Virus record (IMG/VR): IMGVR_UViG_3300035438_000114
Location: 1-32,266 of that record
DNA: 32,266 nucleotides
Origin: a virus
Direction: 5' to 3' (one strand)
Shown: positions 14,302-21,836 of the stretch, piece after piece
How the letters are laid out: the number at the start of each line of letters is the position of its first letter
Numbering within the stretch: the first letter of the stretch is position 1
Notes under the pieces: model-generated
Told to the model about the DNA's origin: nothing
The model's database searches: none
What the model saw: the letters and a program-made list of their open reading frames with translations, nothing else
Translations under genes and position numbers: made by a program

Positions 14302-16053
14302 TTATCCCAAACTTGCATTTGTAATTATATTTCTATTTAAAGATTGCCCTGTTGTAACATCACCTGCAGTAACATAGGCTTTAATAGGAGGTTGTTCTCT
14401 ACCTAATGTTTGTGCTAATTGATTTGCTCCTGAATTACCTACTACGTTAAATTGTGGTGCTGCACTTCCACCACCATTTGGAGCATTTCCTATTGAACCA
14501 CCTGAAGGAGTACCGCCACCACCTAAAGCAGATAAAGCTTTTGAAGTTGCTGCTATATTAGAAGCAATTCCAATTCCTGCCATAATATTATTTGTAGTAA
14601 CAAGTGCGGCTGCCGCAGCTACAGAAGCACCAGCAGTTGGTATAGCTAAAGCAGCACCTTCAGCAGTTGCAGTTACATTTGATGCATTAGTAGCAATTAT
14701 TGAACGAGCAATACCCATAGCAGATTCAGCTATAATGGCAGCTTTTTGTAATGTTTTATTTTTACCTGCTAAACTTGCTAATAATCCAATACCTGCCGAA
14801 ATAGTATCTAATTGCTGATTTTGTAATAATTTTTTTTGGTCTGCTATTCTTTGTTCTATTAAAATTTTTTCTTCTGCTGCTTTTTCTTCTATTTGAGTAG
14901 TTTTATTAGTGTATTCATTTAATGCTTCTAATTGTCCTTCTCTTTGTAATTTTAATTCAGCTTCTGCTTTGTCTGATTTTTCTTTTGCATTAGCAAAAAA
15001 AGCTTCTGCTTCTTTTGTAGAATCTTCTTTTTGTTTAGCTATTTTATCTAATCTTTCTTTTTCTATTTTATCAGAATCAACTTTTTCTTTGTCTTTTATT
15101 TCTTTAGCTTTTTTTTCTTTTTCTGCTTGTCTATCTGCATCTGCTTTAGCTAATTCTCTATTTAATCTTTTAGCTAATTCTATTTGATTTGCACCATCTT
15201 CTTTTAATGCTTCTGCATAGGCATTTTTTGCTTCTATTTTTCTTTTAGTATATTCGTCTAATTGGTCTCCGTGTTCAGTCATAAATTTCTTATTGACTTT
15301 TAACGTGTTATCAGCATCTGTTTTAAGTTTATCTAAAGCTCTTGTAGCATCTGAAGTAGCACCTACAAAATCAGTAACTGCATTCACTATTGAGCCAAAG
15401 AAATCACCAACAGATTTTAATCCTGGAATTAAATTCATAACTGCATCTTTAACTTTACCAAAGTTTGCAATTAATAAACCTAATCCAATAACTATTGCCC
15501 CAATTCCTGTAGAAACTAAAGCTAATCTAAATAATTTTAATCCACCCGTAGCAGCTTCTGTTACAAATGTATAAGCAGCAGTTGCAGCAGTCATAACTTT
15601 TTGAACTACCGTTGTATTTTTTAAAACTGCACCTAATTGCTTAAATGAATCTATACTTTCCCCAACAGATTGTAAACCTTGAGAAATAGCCATTGCAGAT
15701 TGTACTTTTAGAAGTTGTCTTTCTAAATCTTTACTTTCTATTCCAACTAATCCTAATGCACCTTGATAAGCAGCGAAACCACCTGCAACTCCACTTAATG
15801 AAGCAGTTAATGCTTTAAATTTAGCATCAGGATTAAATGCATCTGTTAATGCTTTTGCATCGCCTATTCTATCTTTTAACTCTCCTGCTTTTTTTGCTGC
15901 ATTTACAGCTTCTCTGGAAGTTGCTCCAAACTTTTCGGATAAAGCACTTACTTCATTTTGTGCTTGTCTTAATTGGCTTTTTAAACTGCCTACACTTTTT
16001 TCAGTAGCATCTAAATTACTTTGTACTTCTAAATTAACTACTTTATTTTCCAT
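14302..16053 (-). CDS. Tail tape-measure protein
   Basis: 583 residues, short for this family. The N-terminus (about 1-60) is a coiled coil. A region at about 85-200 is rich in Ala and Gly with a hydrophobic stretch (LVSTGIGAIVIGLGLLIANFG) near 178-198. A long Lys/Glu coiled coil follows (about 245-405), then an Ala-rich hydrophobic end (about 430-510) and a Gly/Ser/Pro linker. This is the usual tape-measure layout and would set tail length. At about 0.15 nm per residue the tail would be near 90 nm. Gene order is unusual: it comes after the tip-like proteins rather than before them. Confidence 0.88.
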   Translation of the reverse strand: MENKVVNLEVQSNLDATEKSVGSLKSQLRQAQNEVSALSEKFGATSREAVNAAKKAGELKDRIGDAKALTDAFNPDAKFKALTASLSGVAGGFAAYQGALGLVGIESKDLERQLLKVQSAMAISQGLQSVGESIDSFKQLGAVLKNTTVVQKVMTAATAAYTFVTEAATGGLKLFRLALVSTGIGAIVIGLGLLIANFGKVKDAVMNLIPGLKSVGDFFGSIVNAVTDFVGATSDATRALDKLKTDADNTLKVNKKFMTEHGDQLDEYTKRKIEAKNAYAEALKEDGANQIELAKRLNRELAKADADRQAEKEKKAKEIKDKEKVDSDKIEKERLDKIAKQKEDSTKEAEAFFANAKEKSDKAEAELKLQREGQLEALNEYTNKTTQIEEKAAEEKILIEQRIADQKKLLQNQQLDTISAGIGLLASLAGKNKTLQKAAIIAESAMGIARSIIATNASNVTATAEGAALAIPTAGASVAAAAALVTTNNIMAGIGIASNIAATSKALSALGGGGTPSGGSIGNAPNGGGSAAPQFNVVGNSGANQLAQTLGREQPPIKAYVTAGDVTTGQSLNRNIITNASLG

Positions 16054-16184
16054 TCTCTTTTTATTTTTTTAAATCCTTGTTTCCAAGTAGTTACTAATTG
16101 ATATTTTCCTTTTGCTATTTCTATTGTTTCGCTTTGATTATAGTGAGCATCTAAAGCTAACATATCTAAAATGTGTTTAAGCAT
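16038..16184 (-). CDS. Hypothetical protein, 48 aa
   Basis: The frame runs from ATG (16182-16184) to TAG (16038-16040), starting MLKHILDMLALDAHYNQSET and ending in a basic segment. It overlaps the upstream 771-aa gene by eight bases and the tape-measure start by 16. It fills the only gap between them, which supports it being real. A tail-assembly accessory is possible; no family recognised. Confidence 0.55.
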   Translation of the reverse strand: MLKHILDMLALDAHYNQSETIEIAKGKYQLVTTWKQGFKKIKREWKIK

Positions 16185-18492
16185 ATTGTAGTACGTTTAA
16201 ATAAATTGTTAATACTGATACTCCGTTTTTAAAATATTCTATTCCTATTGTTTCATTTCTATCTAATCCTGTAGCGTTTGCATCAACTGTAACTAATAAA
16301 TTAGTATCTGCAATGTTATCTGTAGAATCCGACCACCTTACAAATACTGTTCCTGTGTCTGGTAATATATCAAAGCTATCGTACTCATTTAAATAAATAA
16401 CATATTCAACTTCTTTAGCTGTATTATCAACCATAATAGTATCAGATGAACTGAATTTATAACCAATAGTTGAAGCGGCATCTGCACCTCTATAATCGTT
16501 TATTAATTCAAAGTCTGTTTCTCCTGTAGTTAAATCAGATGTGAATTGATTTATTATATATCTTTTATCTCTAATTATAAGTCTATCGTTTAATTTTAAA
16601 GTTGATAAAACCATATCAGGAATAACTGCTTTTATTTTTAATATTCTTGTTTTAGGATTGTATAGATTTGCTATATAGTTTTCGTAATGCCTTGCGTAAA
16701 GTCCTCTACTAGCATTTACACTATACCAAGGCGATTGATATTCTCCAAAATTTGAACTTATTAAATAATTTAAATCAGTTGGAACTGAACTATATTCATT
16801 TGAATATCTATTGTAATTATTTAAAGTTGTTGTTCCTGAAATAGTTGTAATATAAATAGGAAAACTTGAAACAGAAGTTAATCCATTTTCGTAAATAAAT
16901 ACTGGCTTTGGAGTGTATGGTTTTAAATCTTTATCTATAAAAGTTGCAGTTTCAAAATTATATCCTGTTGCTCTTTCAAATAATACATTCTCGAAAGGAA
17001 GTTTAATTTCATAACTTTGATTTTCATTTACGTTATCATTATTCAAAACTAAATCTCCATACTCTAAATTATTGATTCTGTAAAAAGCATTGTTTAAAAT
17101 ATTGCTTGATTTCTCATATTGAAAATTAATTGACTTAAATAATTTCGGTCTTTCAATATCTGCTTCTTCCGAGCTTATGTATTTCGTTACATCGTTTACG
17201 TTTCCTGATTGATAATATAATTCTAATGGTATTAATTCAAATGAAGTTTTAGACGTTGGAATTATCATTAAATTAAACATCTTAACTAATCCTATAACAA
17301 AATCAGATACAGTAATATCAGGTACAAAATTTTTAATTTCAATATTTCCAATTGTAATTAAAGTTGTTGTTTCAGCATAACTAATAGATGAAAAAATACT
17401 TCCAGAATTAAAACCCCCTCTTTTATATTTTAATTTAACAGCAGTAGTTATTGAATTTTCGCTATCAATTTTAAACGTATAAACATTATTTCCTTGACTC
17501 CAAGATTCTAAAACTAATACTGCGTTTACTGTTTGTATTCCTATTAAATCAGAAAAAGTAGATAATAAAACCCCATTTCTATAAACAAAAACCCTATACT
17601 TTGTAAGTAAAGAAGCTGAATTAGGAGTTATATCTAAACTAATAGATATATATTTATTTGTAGTTGTTGAAGTACCAAAGTTCCAATTTGTAGTAATACT
17701 TGAATTAGTATTATTGTATTCAGAAAACGGAGTAACTCCAGTTATTATAGGTAAATTAATTAATTTTTGTTCAGTAGGTACAAATAAATTTTCAGCATTT
17801 TTACAATACAATCGTAATTTAGTCCATTGCTTTAATGTCATAAAACTTCCTGTAAAAGTTATTCCATATTTGTTTTGAATAAATGTGATAATATCAGTTA
17901 ATTTTATAGCAGGAAATAACTCATTCCATTTAACTGCCCCTGTAGATAACGTAATATCTTCTAAAGCACTTGCGGTTTTATATTGATATTTCTTTGCGCT
18001 TCCTAACAATGGATACATTACAGAATAAGCAATAGCTGCTGATATTCTATTTCTAATTTCTATTGAACTATAAGTATGGTTTAAACTACTATAATCTAAA
18101 GTGTTTAATTTATCATCTTTGAATAGGTCTTTTAATTGCGTTAAATTTCCGTAAAACGTAATAGTGTAACTTTCTATTTGTCCATTCTTTCTATTTGCTT
18201 TTTCAAGTTGAAAGTTTCCTTTTTTAAATGTAACTGTGTTTATTTCAATATAACCATCATATCTTTTTCCGTGTTCAAATGAATTGTCTACTTCGCTTTC
18301 ATACCAATGTTTGAAAATTTTATTGTTATTTTTAGAAGCAGGAACAGTAAACGATTGAGAATAATCCGTAAATACTTTTCCTATATCATTTGCATTTTGA
18401 ATAGATGAAGTTACTGAAATCTTTTCATCGTTAAATAATTCAATCCTTTTAGAAACTGAATCGTCAATTATATATAATGCAACTACATTCAT
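16177..18492 (-). CDS. Large tail tip / baseplate protein
   Basis: 771 residues, beta-rich throughout, without membrane segments. The N-terminal region includes TDYSQSFTVPASKNNNKIFKHW and KANRKNGQIESYTITFYGN, then FIQNKYGITFTGSF (about 200-215) and DLVLNNDNVNENQSYEIKLP farther on. This resembles large minor tail proteins of Bacteroidetes siphophages that form the tail tip and carry adsorption functions. It shares a TAATG junction with the 361-aa gene. Exact role (hub, Tal-like or receptor interaction) is inferred from size and position. Confidence 0.65.
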   Translation of the reverse strand: MNVVALYIIDDSVSKRIELFNDEKISVTSSIQNANDIGKVFTDYSQSFTVPASKNNNKIFKHWYESEVDNSFEHGKRYDGYIEINTVTFKKGNFQLEKANRKNGQIESYTITFYGNLTQLKDLFKDDKLNTLDYSSLNHTYSSIEIRNRISAAIAYSVMYPLLGSAKKYQYKTASALEDITLSTGAVKWNELFPAIKLTDIITFIQNKYGITFTGSFMTLKQWTKLRLYCKNAENLFVPTEQKLINLPIITGVTPFSEYNNTNSSITTNWNFGTSTTTNKYISISLDITPNSASLLTKYRVFVYRNGVLLSTFSDLIGIQTVNAVLVLESWSQGNNVYTFKIDSENSITTAVKLKYKRGGFNSGSIFSSISYAETTTLITIGNIEIKNFVPDITVSDFVIGLVKMFNLMIIPTSKTSFELIPLELYYQSGNVNDVTKYISSEEADIERPKLFKSINFQYEKSSNILNNAFYRINNLEYGDLVLNNDNVNENQSYEIKLPFENVLFERATGYNFETATFIDKDLKPYTPKPVFIYENGLTSVSSFPIYITTISGTTTLNNYNRYSNEYSSVPTDLNYLISSNFGEYQSPWYSVNASRGLYARHYENYIANLYNPKTRILKIKAVIPDMVLSTLKLNDRLIIRDKRYIINQFTSDLTTGETDFELINDYRGADAASTIGYKFSSSDTIMVDNTAKEVEYVIYLNEYDSFDILPDTGTVFVRWSDSTDNIADTNLLVTVDANATGLDRNETIGIEYFKNGVSVLTIYLNVLQYA

Positions 18493-19577
18493 TATACTAC
18501 ATCGTTTATAAGGTTAAAAGCATAATCAAATTCTATTTCGTAGTTAATCATTTTATCTTTTAAACTTGTTTTTAAATCGGAACTTGTAGTTTTTAATTCA
18601 ACAGGTTTACCATCTAATAAAATAGTTTCTGATAATAATAAATCAGTTATCAAATCAGAATAGTTTTCATCAACCCATCCTGTGTTTAATTTAACAGATT
18701 GTTGTCCATTTATATTAAATGATTTTGTTTGTGCTTGATATATATTATAATCTAATTGTGAAGGCATCATTCTATAAGTCGAGCCTTTTGTACTTATAGT
18801 ATTAGTTTGTGCCTTAAAGAACGTTAAAAACTGCCACCCACCTCTACGATTAATATAAGAACAAACAACAGGAGAATATTTAGGTTCACATACAGGCATA
18901 ACTTTAAAACTATCTATTACCGTTATTCCATCTACATCAATTATTTTTAATAAATTACCAGGACTAAAGTCAGCTCCATCTTGAGTAACAGAAACATTTA
19001 TTTCATATAAATTTGCGGTAGTTGCTGTCTGTGTTGAATCATCTAAATAACTGCCATCTAATTCTTCCCATTGAAACTTAATTGTTTGACCTGTGTTTAA
19101 TTCAGCAAATACATTTATATAAGGATATTCTTGATTTCTATCGTAATATATTGTTTTTGATTTATCAGTTAATGAAATTATATTAGAATTTAAACTCGAG
19201 TTTAATCCATCTTCATATTTGGTAAATCCATTAGTAGCTGTATAAGTATTTGTATCTAATAAAGTATCTACTCCTGAAACGGTTTTATATCTTTTTACTT
19301 TTACATAGCAAGAAGATTTATTAGATTCTTGTGATATATAACTTGAGTGTGGTGGATAACTTGGATTTATATTATCTATAAACTCTCTTGCATAATTAGA
19401 TATATTAAAATTTAATTCTAATTGAGTTGTTGAAGGTATGTCTTTAGATAATGTATAAGTTGGAATTGTAGGTTCTGTATCTCCGAAATTCCAAATGTAT
19501 AGTTTTACTTTCGCCCCTGTTTGTCCTGTTTCATTTACTGAAATCATATATGGACTGCGTACAAATATTAAATTCAT
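18492..19577 (-). CDS. Minor tail protein (distal-tail or tip)
   Basis: 361 residues, beta-rich. It begins MNLIFVRSPYMISVNETGQ and contains a segment with Cys residues (VMPVCEPKYSPVVCSYINR) followed by RGGWQFLTFFKAQTN, a pattern I associate with distal-tail or tip proteins. It overlaps the preceding gene by four bases and the following by one. I infer a structural tail role; no catalytic motif is seen. Confidence 0.6.
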   Translation of the reverse strand: MNLIFVRSPYMISVNETGQTGAKVKLYIWNFGDTEPTIPTYTLSKDIPSTTQLELNFNISNYAREFIDNINPSYPPHSSYISQESNKSSCYVKVKRYKTVSGVDTLLDTNTYTATNGFTKYEDGLNSSLNSNIISLTDKSKTIYYDRNQEYPYINVFAELNTGQTIKFQWEELDGSYLDDSTQTATTANLYEINVSVTQDGADFSPGNLLKIIDVDGITVIDSFKVMPVCEPKYSPVVCSYINRRGGWQFLTFFKAQTNTISTKGSTYRMMPSQLDYNIYQAQTKSFNINGQQSVKLNTGWVDENYSDLITDLLLSETILLDGKPVELKTTSSDLKTSLKDKMINYEIEFDYAFNLINDVV

Positions 19578-20083
19578 TTTATATCTTTTAGTGTATATTT
19601 TAATAATTCTTCTACATCTAATGCGAAAGACTTTTCTAATTCTTGGTTTATATATTTATCATAACCTTCATTAAAAGGTTTTGTAAAAAATAAACTTGGT
19701 TTAATTCCATATAGAAATATCTTTCTTGCAATAGCAAATTTTAATCCTTCTCTTGATAGAAACTTTCCATCTTTTCCTCTTGGTGCTATTCCTTTTTTAA
19801 CTACCCATTTATCTAATGCTTTTGTTGGTGGCATTTTATTCTTAAAAGAGTATGGAGTAGTATAAACTGTTTTCTTTCCTGATACTCCTTTGTCTTGAAA
19901 CATTCCGTAAATAGGCATAGTAAAAGCCATTTCAAATCCATTCTTTGTAACTTTAACATAAGATTTGTCTAATTCTTTTGATAAATTACCACTTGTGTTT
20001 TTAGCTACAAGATTATATTTAGCTTTTTGAACTACATAATCTCGAAAGTCTTGTAAACTTTTGTATGTATTTAATTGATTCAT
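19574..20083 (-). CDS. HK97 gp10-like tail component
   Basis: 169 residues from the ATG at 20081-20083; a TTG six bases upstream would add two residues, but the ATG overlaps the previous stop in the common TAATG manner. Motifs YGMFQDKGVSGKK, LDKWVVKKGIAPRG, KFAIARKIFLYGIKPSLFFTKPF match the HK97 gp10-like family of head-tail or tail-completion proteins. Position between a putative tail terminator and the tip proteins agrees. Confidence 0.75.
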   Translation of the reverse strand: MNQLNTYKSLQDFRDYVVQKAKYNLVAKNTSGNLSKELDKSYVKVTKNGFEMAFTMPIYGMFQDKGVSGKKTVYTTPYSFKNKMPPTKALDKWVVKKGIAPRGKDGKFLSREGLKFAIARKIFLYGIKPSLFFTKPFNEGYDKYINQELEKSFALDVEELLKYTLKDIK

Positions 20084-20538
20084 TAACAAATAGTCATTTC
20101 ATTAGCTACTTGAATATCAAATGTAACTGTCCATCCTGCTATTTTGTTTTCAAATCTATCTATAAATGGTTCTACTGAAGGACTTCCTGTTAATTGATAA
20201 CCATTGTCGTACATATCTCCTCTACTAACTATTTCTAAAACTCTATTGATAACTGCTAATTGAGTATTTAACACATCTTGTTCATTATCATTACCTATAA
20301 ATATATCAATAGTTTCTTCTTTAGATTCGTCTACAATATCCATACATAGAACTGATAAATTAAACTGCCATAGGTTACCCAAATAGGTAGCATTATTTAC
20401 CATTATATGCGACAATGGAAATATAGTTTGTTTGTTTAAATCAACTTTAAATATATCACCTAATGTAACTGTGTTTACAAATACATCTAATTCTAATTGT
20501 TCTTTTATTGCAGTAGTAATATTATAATATCCTTTCAT
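20083..20538 (-). CDS. Putative tail terminator/completion protein
   Basis: 151 residues. An alpha/beta pattern, with a helix ITTAIKEQLELD at the start, a central strand FPLSHIMVNN, and a C-terminal strand WTVTFDIQVANEM, resembles small tail terminator (gpU-like) proteins. Its ATG overlaps the stop of the frameshifted tail chaperone reading (TAATG at 20536-20540), which is evidence that the extended chaperone frame is used. Functional call is by position and fold impression. Confidence 0.55.
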   Translation of the reverse strand: MKGYYNITTAIKEQLELDVFVNTVTLGDIFKVDLNKQTIFPLSHIMVNNATYLGNLWQFNLSVLCMDIVDESKEETIDIFIGNDNEQDVLNTQLAVINRVLEIVSRGDMYDNGYQLTGSPSVEPFIDRFENKIAGWTVTFDIQVANEMTIC

Positions 20539-20789
20539 TATTTTCTTTTTATCATATCCATTTCTAATTCATTCTTTTGTTTCTCAAATGTTAAATAAGT
20601 TAAACATTGATGTAAGGGAAGTTTGGTCGTTGTATCAAATTCTCTAACGTTTCCTTGAGCAATAGCATAGATTGATGAATACCAACCCCATCGTTTTCCA
20701 AATTGTGCTTGTTTAGAATAGTCTGTATCTCCTGATTGTTCTCCAAATAAGTCAGAGTAGATTTCAACAATTCGTTGCCTAAATTGTAA
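20538..20789 (-). CDS. -1 frameshift extension of tail assembly chaperone
   Basis: An open frame of 83 codons with no in-frame ATG, GTG or TTG usable as a start, lying in the -1 frame relative to 20600-21277 and beginning at the T9 run. It reads QFRQRIVEIYSDLFGEQSG then, farther on, WGWYSSIYAIAQGNVREFD and CLTYLTFEKQKNELEMD. It ends with TAA that overlaps the next gene's ATG (TAATG), so it leaves no gap. A fusion product would be 246 residues, of which 163 are shared. This is the gpG-gpGT design of siphophage tail chaperones, where the longer form binds the tape measure. Translational or transcriptional slippage are both possible. Confidence 0.78.
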   Translation of the reverse strand, partial: LQFRQRIVEIYSDLFGEQSGDTDYSKQAQFGKRWGWYSSIYAIAQGNVREFDTTTKLPLHQCLTYLTFEKQKNELEMDMIKRK

Positions 20790-21277
20790 AAAAAAACCGT
20801 AGCACCTAAAACTACATCTAAAGGAGCGTGTTTCATTACATCCGAATAAGTTATACTTCCGTTGTATTCTTCTATTGAATAAGTATGTTTAAACTTTTGA
20901 TTAATTGGTCTATAAAGTACTGCCATTGCTTTATGTATATTATCCCAATCACTAATATAAGTATCTAAATCTACATATTCTCCAAATGATATTTCTTCAA
21001 GGTTAGGTATAAAACCGAACTCTACTCCACCTAATGTAAATCTTTGAACTAATTTGTGTTCTTTAGAAAACATTGCACCAAGTCTATTAGTGATTTCATT
21101 TACTTCAGAATATTTAATTTGTGCTACATCTTTTAAGTCTATACCACAAAATAATTGCACCATCTTTTGTTGTAAAAACTCTCCTTCAGGATTATCTTTT
21201 GCAATAGATAAAAACTTTTGATATTGAACTAATTTAATTTCGTTTAATTCAGTTGGTATTTGAATCTCTAACTTCAT
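20600..21277 (-). CDS. Tail assembly chaperone, short form
   Basis: 225 residues, starting MKLEIQIPTELNEIKLVQYQ. The body (about 1-163) is helical with KLVQRFTLGGVEFGFIPNLE and DLDTYISDWDNIHKAMAVLY, including APLDVVLGATVFFYNLG at about 150-165, where the T9 run codes for the Phe pair. It is the first gene after a strong terminator and starts the tail block. It is the zero-frame product; a -1 shift at 20788-20796 yields the longer form ending at 20538. The region 20600-20789 is thus coding in two frames. I infer a gpG-like chaperone role from the frameshift design and position. Confidence 0.75.
   Translation of the reverse strand: MKLEIQIPTELNEIKLVQYQKFLSIAKDNPEGEFLQQKMVQLFCGIDLKDVAQIKYSEVNEITNRLGAMFSKEHKLVQRFTLGGVEFGFIPNLEEISFGEYVDLDTYISDWDNIHKAMAVLYRPINQKFKHTYSIEEYNGSITYSDVMKHAPLDVVLGATVFFYNLGNELLKSTLTYLENNQEIQTILNKHNLENDGVGIHQSMLLLKETLENLIQRPNFPYINV
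20788..20797 (-). promoter_or_regulatory. Slippery site: G then nine T
   Basis: In the minus strand the sequence GTT TTT TTT TAC (zero frame) contains nine consecutive T, which permits a -1 realignment (TTT TTA in the new frame). The downstream -1 frame is open for 83 codons. Runs of nine T in the sense strand can also cause RNA polymerase slippage, so the mechanism may be transcriptional or translational. Confidence 0.7.
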
Positions 21278-21332
21278 ACAAATTTTTTATTAATAATAAA
21301 ATAAAGTCATAATTGTATTAAACGTGTTAAAC

Positions 21333-21361
21333 AAAAAAAAGACCTACATTTCTGTAAGTCT
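21333..21361 (-). terminator. Rho-independent terminator ending the structured RNA unit
   Basis: On the minus strand AGACTTACA (21353-21361) pairs with TGTAGGTCT (21340-21348) around a GAAA-type loop (21349-21352), with one G-U pair, followed by a run of T (21333-21340). It ends transcription from upstream before the tail operon. Confidence 0.9.
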
Positions 21362-21490
21362 AATTTTAGTATAGATTTGTTATTGGTACTATACCACGCA
21401 AGGAAGTCCTTATCTTGCACCTTCATTCGTGAGTTATCAGATACCCCAATGAATTTACGTGTACTATCTGAGTCAACGCAACGCTATCTT
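21362..21490 (-). ncRNA. Candidate structured RNA with H-type pseudoknot
   Basis: A 129-base gene-free stretch between the 40-aa Cys-rich gene and the terminator. On the minus strand TCAGATA (21465-21471) pairs with TATCTGA (21437-21443), seven base pairs. TTCATT (21448-21453), lying inside that loop, pairs with AATGAA (21422-21427) outside it, six pairs, which is a pseudoknot. Farther 3', GCAAG and CTTGC (about 21399-21419) can close another hairpin, and GGTA-TAG-TACC a small one. Base composition is clearly richer in G and C than the neighbourhood. It matches no RNA family I can name; tRNA features are absent. The TATATTTG element at 21639-21646 may drive it. Confidence 0.5.
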
Positions 21491-21493
21491 TAT

Positions 21494-21616
21494 TTAATCT
21501 TCTTCATTTGCTATTAAACAATCTTTACTACAAAATTCATCTTCACAAGCGTTACCACAAAAACCACATTCGTTTTCTGGTGCTTCATCAGGGTTTAAAA
21601 AATCTAAATGTTCCAT
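21494..21616 (-). CDS. Cys-rich zinc-ribbon-like peptide, 40 aa
   Basis: The start is taken at the ATG 21614-21616 (MEHLDFLNPDEAPENECGFC) because a promoter-like -7 element lies at 21639-21646, inside the longer reading that would begin at 21679. Five Cys in the pattern C-x2-C-x3-C-x4-C-x3-C (CGFCGNACEDEFCSKDC) suggest a small zinc-binding fold. It is followed by the candidate RNA and the terminator. Function unknown. Confidence 0.6.
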   Translation of the reverse strand: MEHLDFLNPDEAPENECGFCGNACEDEFCSKDCLIANEED

Positions 21617-21638
21617 ATCTTTTGTTTTAAATGTTATA

Positions 21639-21688
21639 CAAATATAATATTTATATTTTAAATAAAATACATTTAACAAATATTTAAC
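21639..21688 (-). promoter_or_regulatory. Promoter-like region with GTTAAA-N5-GTTAAA box
   Basis: The minus strand begins GTTAAATATTTGTTAAAT (21671-21688) and ends TATATTTG (21639-21646), a perfect TAnnTTTG match. The layout, direct repeat GTTAAA with an 11-base period and a -7 element, spans exactly 50 bases, the same as at 29129-29178. It lies between the 49-aa gene and the 40-aa gene and could drive the latter and the structured RNA. Confidence 0.55.
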
Positions 21689-21833
21689 TATTCAAATAAG
21701 CAGAAGCTATTAAATACATTTGTTGCATCTTTTTAATTTCACCTACATTTCTTGGTAAGTTTATAGCTACTTCTACATTCTTCTTGTGATGTATGTAACA
21801 TTGTATTGTTGCAATCATTTGTCCGTATGTCAT
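21684..21833 (-). CDS. Hypothetical protein, 49 aa
   Basis: The frame runs from ATG (21831-21833) to TAA (21684-21686), starting MTYGQMIATIQCYIHHKKNV, helical by composition. It lies three bases from the terminase large-subunit stop, which supports coupled expression. No family recognised. Confidence 0.55.
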   Translation of the reverse strand: MTYGQMIATIQCYIHHKKNVEVAINLPRNVGEIKKMQQMYLIASAYLNS

Positions 21834-21836
21834 AAT

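Noticed and set aside
14909-15574. Plus-strand open frames opposite the tape-measure gene
   Set aside because: They mirror the Ala/Lys/Glu-rich coiled-coil codons, encode Ser/Leu-rich low-complexity protein, and lie antisense to a clear gene.
21361-21490. A tRNA gene in the structured region between the 40-aa gene and the terminator
   Set aside because: No T-loop (GTTCGANTC-like), no anticodon arm of the right size and no acceptor pairing on either strand; the pairings seen form a pseudoknot instead.
21494-21679. Longer reading of the Cys-rich gene starting at 21679
   Set aside because: The extra 21 residues overlap the promoter-like TATATTTG element and are low complexity; the ATG at 21614-21616 is more likely.
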